Positions 1 through 7,300 of a stretch of DNA of 11,225 nucleotides are shown here, piece after piece. Under the pieces are notes generated by a model. It did not search any database and had not been told where the DNA came from. It was given only the letters and a program-made list of their open reading frames with translations. A program made the position numbers and the translations under genes. The first letter of the stretch is position 1. Each line of letters opens with the position of its first letter. This DNA comes from CAYOFK01 sp964403185 (GTDB taxonomy: Bacteria > Bacteroidota > Bacteroidia > Bacteroidales > VadinHA17): contig CAYOFK010000097.1 in assembly GCA_964403185.1 (NCBI GenBank), positions 1 to 11,225 on the forward strand, in the 5' to 3' direction.

Positions 1-27
1 TAGATTGACTTTGTAAGTCGATTGTGG

Positions 28-120
28 CCGAAAGGGCACTAATGAAAATCCCTTTTCGGTAGTGGAGGAATACAACCGCGAAGTGGTTGCATGTGAATAA
101 CCCCGGGTTTCAACCCGGGG
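28..120. repeat. Cluster of three REP-like hairpins
   Basis: Three stem-loops follow one another in non-coding DNA downstream of murF. The first pairs CCGAAAGGG (28-36) with CCCTTTTCGG (50-59), with one bulged T. The second pairs CAACCGC (73-79) with GTGGTTG (83-89) around a GAA triloop and includes one G-T wobble. The third is a perfect 9-bp GC-rich stem, CCCCGGGTT (101-109) with AACCCGGGG (112-120). None is followed by a T-run on either strand, so they are poor intrinsic terminators. From memory, an AACCGCGAAG-type hairpin followed by a CCCCGGGTT hairpin is a dispersed intergenic element in many Bacteroidota genomes; that identification is recall, the hairpins are seen directly. Confidence 0.7.
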
Positions 121-181
121 GTTCGGGGCCTTGCAACAAGCAGGTTTTGGCACAGTCTGTCCGTCTTTTGAAAAGGGAGGG

Positions 182-1465
182 TTAAAGACCGGGAACCAGT
201 TCTTCAAGTTTGATACGCCGCGACCCTTTAAGGAAAATCCTGGATTTTCTAAGGGGATGTTTGGCCAGGAATGTTTTATATTCCTCCATGGTTTGGTAGC
301 AATTCATATCCGAACCAGTGTCAGCTTCAGAAAATTCCCTGCCAATTAAAATGATCTGGTCAACAGGCAATCCATTAATATATTCAACGATTTTTTGGTG
401 TTCAACAGATGAATGGGTTCCCAATTCAAGCATATCGCCCAGGATCAGGATTTTTGGGTCTCCGGCTATGTTCATAAAATTCTCAATGGCCACCTTCATG
501 CTGGTAGGGTTGGCATTATAGGCATCCAGAAAGAGCAGGTTTTGTTGAGTTTTTATGATTTGAGACCGGTTGTTTCCGGGAACATAATTTTCAAGGGCCC
601 GAACAATTGAGTCAGAACGCACTCCAAAATATCCGGAAATGGTTATGGCCGCTGCAATGTTCTCCATATTGAAAGTGCCAAACAACCGGGTTTTCACAGT
701 TTTGGCCCGACCGTGTGTATGCCAGACAAATTCCAGGAAGGGTTCTGATTTTATTTCAGTAAACAGGTTTTCATCAATCTTGTAAACAATGGTTTTTGCC
801 CCATCAGTTGGAATGGCCCTCAATAAAGGATGTCCTCCATTTTGAAACACTGTTCCTTTGTTGTTTCGCAACCACTCATAGAGTTCAGCCTTAGCTCTCT
901 GAACATTTTCCTGCGTACCAAATCCCTCAAGGTGGGCAGAACCAATATTGGTAATGATGCCATTATCGGGCTTCACGATTTCGCACAATTTGGCAATTTC
1001 TCCCAGGTGGTTTGCGCCCATTTCCACAATTCCAATCTGAGTATTTTCATCCATTTCCAGCAGGGTCAGGGGAACACCAATATGATTGTTGAGATTACCA
1101 GGGGTTGCCGTGATTCTGAATGATGTCTCCAGCATGGCTGCTATAAGTTCCTTAGTGGTGGTTTTTCCATTGGAACCGGTAATGGCAAGGATGGGGATAT
1201 TCAGGCATTGGCGGTGGTACCGGGCCAGTTCCTGAAGTGACCGGAGGGCATCTTCAACAAGTATAAACCGGTCGTCAGACACCGATTCAGGATCATCCAC
1301 TACTGCCAGTGAACATCCTTCATCCAGGGCATGTCCGGCAAATTCATTACCGTCAAAATTATCACCTTTCAGGGCAAAAAACATGGCATCCGGGATGGCT
1401 TTCCTTGAATCGATACAAACCTTTGAAGATTTCCTGAAATAGTTATAGAGTCCGGGACGATCCAT
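182..1465 (-). CDS. murF: UDP-N-acetylmuramoyl-tripeptide--D-alanyl-D-alanine ligase MurF
   Basis: This cytoplasmic ATP-dependent Mur ligase adds D-Ala-D-Ala to UDP-MurNAc-tripeptide, the last soluble step in making the peptidoglycan pentapeptide precursor. The 427-aa protein has the three-domain Mur ligase plan. The N-terminal substrate domain carries the MurF-like stretch VCIDSRK...FFALKGDNFDGN (residues about 16-40). The ATPase domain has the P-loop GSNGKTTT (97-104), the metal-binding E148 in IVEMG, H178 in GSAHLEGFG, and K192 in AKAEL, which corresponds to the lysine carbamylated in Mur ligases. The C-terminal domain has DAYNANP (314-320), LGDMLELG (342-349) and KGSR (413-416). Length is normal. 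ATG at 1465 lies 18 nt beyond the gldJ terminator stem, with an A/T-rich leader and no Shine-Dalgarno. It lies downstream of gldJ on the same strand. Start, domains and stop all look intact. Confidence 0.97.
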   Translation of the reverse strand: MDRPGLYNYFRKSSKVCIDSRKAIPDAMFFALKGDNFDGNEFAGHALDEGCSLAVVDDPESVSDDRFILVEDALRSLQELARYHRQCLNIPILAITGSNGKTTTKELIAAMLETSFRITATPGNLNNHIGVPLTLLEMDENTQIGIVEMGANHLGEIAKLCEIVKPDNGIITNIGSAHLEGFGTQENVQRAKAELYEWLRNNKGTVFQNGGHPLLRAIPTDGAKTIVYKIDENLFTEIKSEPFLEFVWHTHGRAKTVKTRLFGTFNMENIAAAITISGYFGVRSDSIVRALENYVPGNNRSQIIKTQQNLLFLDAYNANPTSMKVAIENFMNIAGDPKILILGDMLELGTHSSVEHQKIVEYINGLPVDQIILIGREFSEADTGSDMNCYQTMEEYKTFLAKHPLRKSRIFLKGSRRIKLEELVPGL

Positions 1466-1483
1466 TTATTTTTTATAAAATAA

Positions 1484-1512
1484 AAAGACCTCATTTGCGA
1501 AATGAGGTCTTT
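1484..1512 (-). terminator. Intrinsic terminator after gldJ
   Basis: AAAGACCTCATTT (1484-1496) and AAATGAGGTCTTT (1500-1512) form a perfect 13-bp stem around a GCG triloop. Read on the minus strand, the stem ends in a run of five T (GTCTTTTTATTTTAT), which is the standard rho-independent layout. It begins 19 nt after the gldJ stop and ends 18 nt before the murF ATG. It should therefore end the PorP-gldJ transcript, although some read-through may feed murF, for which I found no convincing separate promoter in the gap. Confidence 0.88.
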
Positions 1513-1531
1513 AAGGGCCAAACAAATATTT

Positions 1532-3031
1532 TTAGTTTCCAGAAGGTGAACCCACACGGATCATGGCACATCTGAAACCAATATCATCAGTTGATGATTT
1601 CTGATCAAGGAACCTTCTTGCGCCAGGTGTCAGCCAGTAGGGTTTATCGCGCCAGGAGCCCCCTTTATATACCCTGGCATTATCATTGATCAATGAGGTA
1701 TAATCCCGGTTTGCAATATCCTGGGCATACATCCGTCCTGAACCCGGGGTATCTTCCCCTTGCCATTCAGCCATATCAGTCAGTGAGGATTTAAGGTCCC
1801 CGTCCTTAAAGTTCCTGTAATCAGCTTTCTGATAGTTATAACGTCCGGCCATTCTGGACGGATTGATCTCAACATATTTCATACGTCCGAGGCTGTCTTT
1901 CTGAGTCAGTGTTCCGTCATCATTAGTTTCAAGGGTTTTAAAAACATTACCCCGGAATGGATTAAATTCATCCACATCCGAAAAACTTAACGGGCGGTAC
2001 ACATCCTGCACCCATTCGTTCACATTCCCGGCCATACAATACAGATTATTATCATTCGGCCAGTAGGATCTCACCTCGGCGGTGATGCTGGCATTGTCAT
2101 TCAGGTAGCCTGCAACACCCATCAGGTCGCCCCGGCCCCTGGTGAAGTTAGCCATAAACCGGCCTCTGTATTTTCTTCCGGAATTTCTCAGATAGTGGCC
2201 GTCCCATGGATAAATCCTTCTTTCATATACTCGCTCTTCGAAGGTGTTTCCAATCAGAGCCATGGCGGCATATTCCCATTCCGCTTCGGTAGGCAGACGG
2301 TAGCGGGGCAATAAAATGCCATCCTCCATTTTAACCCTTCGTTCTTCAACATTGGGATCCATGCTTGGCAGGTTCTGGTTCACAAGTCCTTCGTACTGGC
2401 CGGCCAGATAGGCCTCAGTATTAAAGTTCTCATCATCAGCCTGGTTGGGATCATAATTCAGGATACCTTCCTGGATCATGATCATTTCATTTACCCGGTC
2501 GGTCCTCCAGGCACAGTAATCGTTGGCCTGTTCCCAGTTTATTCCAACAACCGGATAGTCATTGTAAGACGGATAACGGAAATAATATTTTACATATGGT
2601 TCATTATACCCTAATGGGCTCCTCCACACAAGAGTGTCCGGCAGAGCATTACGGTAAACCTCAGGATAGCTTTTGAACACCCTGCTGATCCAATACAGGT
2701 ATTCCCTGTAATCAACATTAGCTACCTCGCATTCATCCATATAGAATGAAGAAACGGTCACCCGTTTTGGGACATTATTCCAGTCAAACATGACATCCTG
2801 TTCAACGCGGCCCATAGTAAAAGTACCACCTTCAATCAGGATGAGGCCCGGACCGTCAACCTGTTCAAGTCCTTGTATGACTTCAAATCCACCAAATTCA
2901 GGGTCGTTATAGCTCCACCCTGTGGAAGAGGAAGTATTACTGTCGCGGCCACCTCCGAACATGCTACAGGAAGCCAGGAATACTGACCCAATCAAAACAA
3001 TTGGTAATGATTTAAAAATATTAAAATTCAT
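1532..3031 (-). CDS. gldJ: GldJ-type T9SS/gliding lipoprotein with SUMF/FGE-like fold
   Basis: GldJ is a periplasmic-side outer-membrane lipoprotein needed for gliding and for stability of the T9SS ring/motor parts in gliding Bacteroidota. The 499-aa protein begins with a lipoprotein signal peptide and lipobox L19-A-S-C22. C22 is followed by SMFGGG without acidic residues, so it lacks an obvious surface-export tag. A GldJ-like segment STGWSYNDPEFGGF lies at 36-49. The formylglycine-generating-enzyme-like (FGE-sulfatase) domain spans about 60-492, with IEGGTFTMG (66-74), RLPTEAEWEYAA (245-256), MAGNVNEW (333-340), GGSW (457-460) and IGFRCAM (484-490). The region equivalent to the catalytic cysteine pair of true FGE enzymes contains no cysteine, so a structural role is inferred. 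GldK/PorK is the main alternative, but the N-terminal segment and the murF neighbour favour GldJ. It lies 82 nt after the PorP-like gene. Confidence 0.9.
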   Translation of the reverse strand: MNFNIFKSLPIVLIGSVFLASCSMFGGGRDSNTSSSTGWSYNDPEFGGFEVIQGLEQVDGPGLILIEGGTFTMGRVEQDVMFDWNNVPKRVTVSSFYMDECEVANVDYREYLYWISRVFKSYPEVYRNALPDTLVWRSPLGYNEPYVKYYFRYPSYNDYPVVGINWEQANDYCAWRTDRVNEMIMIQEGILNYDPNQADDENFNTEAYLAGQYEGLVNQNLPSMDPNVEERRVKMEDGILLPRYRLPTEAEWEYAAMALIGNTFEERVYERRIYPWDGHYLRNSGRKYRGRFMANFTRGRGDLMGVAGYLNDNASITAEVRSYWPNDNNLYCMAGNVNEWVQDVYRPLSFSDVDEFNPFRGNVFKTLETNDDGTLTQKDSLGRMKYVEINPSRMAGRYNYQKADYRNFKDGDLKSSLTDMAEWQGEDTPGSGRMYAQDIANRDYTSLINDNARVYKGGSWRDKPYWLTPGARRFLDQKSSTDDIGFRCAMIRVGSPSGN

Positions 3032-3067
3032 AGCAATTTATTTTTTGAATTGGATGTTACTAATCTT

Positions 3068-3075
3068 CAAATATA
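3068..3075 (-). promoter_or_regulatory. Candidate Bacteroidota -7 element upstream of gldJ
   Basis: On the minus strand this is TATATTTG, an exact match to the Bacteroidota -7 consensus TAnnTTTG. It would start transcription roughly 30 nt before the gldJ ATG. No TTTG box lies at the usual distance of about 19-21 nt; the nearest, at 3106-3109, is 30 nt away. The surrounding DNA is very AT-rich, so a chance match is possible. Confidence 0.4.
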
Positions 3076-3113
3076 AGAAATTTTTAATTTTTGGCTTGCT
3101 TTTTTCAAATTAA

Positions 3114-4145
3114 CTAATAAACAGGCAGATTTATTGCATCAATGGTCTTAGTTTTTTTCCCTGAAGGGATATTCACTATCAAGCCAATCTCATGAGCACC
3201 CTGTGATGGGTTGAATGACTGATACTTGCTGATTGCAACATCATAACTATACGTAAAACCAATAAATTTGTTTGAATATCCCAGGGAAAAGATCACCGTT
3301 GTTTGGTCGAATCTGAAATCCTGCCTGGCGTGAAGTCCTGCATGCACTGGTTTTTTTGTCAAAACAACTCCCAATAAACCGTAATAGAAGGTTCCCTGAT
3401 TCTGAAGCATTACTTCCGGTGTAATGACCCAGGCATCCTCCCGCCTGGAGGTTTTTGTTAACGGGATGTTCCGGGCCAGATGAACCGTGAACTTTCTGGG
3501 CAGCTCCGATCCCTCGACATCTGAGTCTGATAGCTTTGGTTTGGTGAGATGATGAATGGCCAGTCCTCCAAACCAGTCACCAGAGAAACCCACAAAACCA
3601 AAGGAATAATCCATATATATTTTCCGGCCGTCACCCAGCACTTCCTGTGTCGGCAACAACACCCCGGCCGATGGGTCGATCATATCCGGAAAGATCAGTT
3701 GTTCCATAGCCAGTTTTCTTTGGTTCACCGAAACCTGGAATCCGGCCTGGACATAGAAATCCCTGGATACTCTTAGGTGGTAATTATAGATTGCTGAAAC
3801 ATGAAAATTGTTCAGGATATTACTGGCACGGTCATTTAGCAGATAAAACCCCACACCTCCGTGAAGCAGGTCAACCGGCATGTCAAAAGCCGCATAGGTA
3901 TTTTCAAATTTTGTACTTGAGGCCGACCATTGATTCCTGTATGTGAATGCCACTTTGCCTTCTTCCGAGGACCCGGAAAACCCGGGGTTATAGAATAGGC
4001 GGCTGGAATAAAATTGCGAAAATACAGGATCCTGTGCCTGCACTGTGGATACCGTTGACAGAACCACCAGAAATACCTGGAGTCCACTGAATAAATACTG
4101 GTGGTCCGTCTCTGAAAACCGCCGGAGAAAAATAAAAAACCTCAT
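3114..4145 (-). CDS. PorP/SprF-family T9SS outer-membrane protein
   Basis: This 343-aa protein belongs to the PorP/SprF family, predicted beta-barrel outer-membrane proteins that act with the T9SS. The family includes PorP itself and SprF, which is needed for secretion of particular adhesins. The hallmark DPVFSQFYSSRLFYNPGFSG lies directly after the signal peptide (residues 39-58). It is followed by alternating aromatic/polar strands to the C-terminus, such as VGFYLLND, FYVQAGFQVSVN and FIGFTYSYDVAIS, typical of a barrel. The signal peptide is unusual: a hydrophobic MRFFIFLRRF, then polar SETDHQ, then the main hydrophobic core ending VQAQ. I saw no better in-frame start, since ATG, GTG or TTG do not occur before the core. 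It is upstream of gldJ on the same strand and divergent from porU. Many Bacteroidota have several paralogues, so I do not assign porP or sprF. Confidence 0.88.
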   Translation of the reverse strand: MRFFIFLRRFSETDHQYLFSGLQVFLVVLSTVSTVQAQDPVFSQFYSSRLFYNPGFSGSSEEGKVAFTYRNQWSASSTKFENTYAAFDMPVDLLHGGVGFYLLNDRASNILNNFHVSAIYNYHLRVSRDFYVQAGFQVSVNQRKLAMEQLIFPDMIDPSAGVLLPTQEVLGDGRKIYMDYSFGFVGFSGDWFGGLAIHHLTKPKLSDSDVEGSELPRKFTVHLARNIPLTKTSRREDAWVITPEVMLQNQGTFYYGLLGVVLTKKPVHAGLHARQDFRFDQTTVIFSLGYSNKFIGFTYSYDVAISKYQSFNPSQGAHEIGLIVNIPSGKKTKTIDAINLPVY

Positions 4146-4205
4146 TTAAATATAAACCTTAAAGCCTGTTGAAAATAACAATAAATCATCAGTTCTGGCG
4201 TTTCA

Positions 4206-4237
4206 TTGAGAAGCACAGAACATTGGTTATATATTTG
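4206..4237 (+). promoter_or_regulatory. Bacteroidota-type promoter for porU-porV-ispF
   Basis: TATATTTG (4230-4237) matches the -7 consensus TAnnTTTG exactly and is followed by CACC. A TTG (4206-4208, in ATTG) lies 21 nt upstream, within the spacing known for the -33 box of this phylum. Transcription would begin near 4243 and give a leader of about 115 nt before porU. The element lies in the only gap upstream of the rightward block. Seen directly: the motif and spacing. Inferred: use as the operon promoter. Confidence 0.65.
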
Positions 4238-4330
4238 CACCAGCCCCGGAAAAACAATCTGAACTCCCTGATTCCGCATAAAATAACGCAATTGACATAA
4301 ATTTATTGGATACCAACCATTGCTTTTTTT

Positions 4331-4357
4331 ATGACTGACCGTTACATTATATTTTAA
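4331..4357 (+). other. Possible 8-codon leader ORF abutting porU
   Basis: ATG at 4331 opens a short frame, MTDRYIIF, that ends in TAA at 4355-4357, directly before the TTG start of porU and in the same frame. It lies inside the predicted porU leader. It could serve translational coupling, in which a ribosome stops and restarts next to the poor TTG codon, or it could be chance. No upstream Shine-Dalgarno is visible. It also proves that porU translation cannot begin at this ATG as the sequence stands. Confidence 0.25.
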
Positions 4358-7300
4358 TTGAAATATTTGTTCAACATATTGATTCTATTGTATGGTATAA
4401 ACGCCCAGGCACAGGATGTCTTCATTGTTAATAAATCACTGCCCGCATTCAGGATTGAAAAAGCATCCCAGGATCAGTACAGGCTGACTGCCGATAATTG
4501 TGAACATTCATACCCAGGCAGCAAAGTGCCAATTTACAGGGAACTGATCCCTGTTAATAAATTCCACCGGCACAACATTTTCAGTCTTGTTCTAATAAAA
4601 TCCCTTGCCCTGGATCCCGCCCTGGTTAAGCTCACAGACATTGAAGAACAGGTTCCTGACCGGTTTGAATATAAAACCAGATTGGTCACCGTCAGGAAAA
4701 AACCCTTCATAGAAGTTGAATTTATTCCGCTTTTTAAAACGGGTCCGGGCAACATACAAAGGGTAGCCGAATATGAACTCAGAGTTGCATCTTCATCGGC
4801 AGAAGGAGTATCTGAATCCGGTCCGAAGTTCAGGCAATTACCGGGGCCTTCCGTATTAAAACAAGGCCTGTGGGTAAAATTGAAGATCACCCAAACCGGC
4901 ATTCACAAGATCACCTACAGCGAATTGGTTGCCATGGGAATTTCGGACCCCTCCAGGCCCAGGATATTTGGAAATGGGGGAAGGATGGTTCCTGAGATGA
5001 ATGCCGATCCCAGGCCTGATGGCCTTATCGAAAATGCCATTTGGATTGAAAAAGGCGTGGATGGGATTTTTAACCAGGGGGACTACTTACTTTTTTATGC
5101 CGAGGGGCCGGTTGTATGGGACTACAGCGAAGCAGATGCCATGTTTGTGCATACAAAACATCTTTATGACGAAGCCTCCTTTTATTTTGTTACGGCAGAT
5201 GCGGGCACCGGGAAATCCATTCCTGAGCAAGGGTCTCTGACTGCAACTCCAACACATGAAGTTGAATATTATGATTACTGTGTTTTCAGGGAAGTGGATA
5301 CTGAAAACCTGATCCGGTCGGGCCGCGAATGGTTTGAACCCATTTCAGCCTTTACTTCCAACTCTTTTCAGTTTCCCGGTTCGCGATTTCAAAGTTCCGC
5401 AACCGGCCGGATCCTGGTCCGGACAGCTGCCAGGTCTGCCTCACCGACAAGCTTTGAGATATCCACAGGCGGACAAAGCATCATTAGTTTACCAGTATCT
5501 TATGTAAACCCGGGAAATTATTCATCATATTTTGCTAAAACCGCATCAGGGAACACCACATTCACCCTGCCCCGTGATGAGCTGGAAATAAGCATCGGTA
5601 TTTCAAACAGCGCTGCTTCCGAATCCAGATTCTGGCTCGACTATATCGATTTGAATGTCAGAAAAGAACTGTATTTTGAGGGTACCCAAATGCCATTTCG
5701 TGATCTTCAATCAGTGGGATTGGGAGCCACCGCCCGGTTTCACTTGAAAAACACGGGTGAGCAAGACATGGTATGGGATCTTACAGACCCGTTCTATCCG
5801 GTAAGAATCCTGACTGAACCTGCCGGATCTGAAAGAACTTTTATTCACACAACAGATTCACTCAGGGAATATATCGTGTTCAGTCCGGGCGAAGCATTTC
5901 AGGCTGAAGTGATGGAAGGCCTGGTTCCAAATCAGGATCTGGTTTCTGTAAGTGGCATGGACATGATCATTGTTTCACCCCCTGAATTTCTTGGAGAAGC
6001 CGGGCGACTGGCCGGTTTCAGATCGGAGCAGGATCAAATGGACATCCTTATCGCAACTCCTGAGAGCATTTATAATGAATTCTCCTCCGGGAAAAGAGAT
6101 GCCGGCGCCATACGCGACTTTATCAGACAGGTTTATAAAAATTCATCGCCTGACCAGTCCTTAAAATACCTATTGTTATTCGGGGACGGTTCGTATAATA
6201 ACCGGTCAGACCATGAGAATAATCCCAACCGGATCCCTACATACCAATCCCAAAATTCAATTCACTACACTCTTTCCTATGTAACGGATGACTTTTACGG
6301 GTTATTGGATGATGGAGAAGGCAGGAGTATGGGTTTGATTGATATCGGGATTGGACGGTTGCCCGTGAATACTGTTGAGGAAGCCGCTGCTCTGGTTGAT
6401 AAAATCATCAGCTATACTGAGCCCCAGGCATTCGGGCCCTGGCGCAACCGGATTTGCTTTGTCGGAGATGACGGGGATATCTCTGACGGTTATACCAATT
6501 TACATATGGCCCAGGCCAATGAATTATGTGAAATTGTTGAAACAAACCAGCCTTCATTTAACAACCAGAAGATCTTTCTTGATGCATTTGAAAAGGTGTC
6601 ATCGCCCAGTGGAGCCACCTATCCTGAGGTGAATAAAACCCTGAATGATGCCATAAACACCGGATCCCTGATCGTAAATTATACCGGACATGGGAATGAG
6701 CGCGGATTGGCACATGAAAACATTCTTGGTGTGAACGACATCCATTCCTGGACAAACAAGTATCGTTATCCGCTGTTTATCACAGCCACCTGTGAATTCA
6801 GCCGGTTTGACGATATTCAACAGGAGTTAAACGGAAATATCGCTTTGAAGACTTCGGCAGGAGAGATGGTCCTGCTTCATCGGGAAGCCGGCGGAATCGC
6901 GCTTCTCACCACTACCAGGCTGGTTTACTCCTACCCCAACTTTATCCTTAACAAGAATTTCTACAACACCGTTTTCACCACCGACCAGGATGGACACAGG
7001 CTACGATTGGGAGAAGTACTGAGGATCACAAAGAACCAATCCGGATCGGGGATCAATAAGAGAAACTTCACACTCCTGGGAGACCCCTCCATGACCCTTT
7101 CATTTCCGGAGCATATTGTTCAAACAGATTCGATCAACGGAAAACCTGCCGCATTTTTCACCGACACTCTCAACGGTCTCCGGAAATATACCTTTAAGGG
7201 CAGGATAACCGGCCCGGACGGCACCCTGCTGAGTGATTACATGGGAACCGTTTATCCGGTTATATTTGACAAAGAATACCTTCAGAAAACCCTGGGAAAC

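Noticed and set aside
28..120. Hairpin cluster as a CRISPR array or as the murF terminator
   Set aside because: The three stems differ in sequence and there are no spacers; no T-run follows on the minus strand.
2126..2140. RGD motif in GldJ (GRGDL, residues 298-302)
   Set aside because: A three-residue match in a periplasmic-side lipoprotein is expected by chance and has no support as an integrin-type adhesion site.
4146..4160. TATATTTA just upstream of the PorP-like gene as its promoter
   Set aside because: It differs from the consensus at the last base, would place the start at or inside the ATG, and has no box at proper spacing.
4355..4357. porU as a pseudogene because of the upstream in-frame TAA
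   Set aside because: The remaining 1278-residue frame is complete with signal peptide, both catalytic residues and C-terminal domain, so the gene is taken as functional.
4534..4902. A 122-codon minus-strand frame inside porU
   Set aside because: It is antisense to clear PorU sequence, has no recognisable motif and no promoter or leader support.
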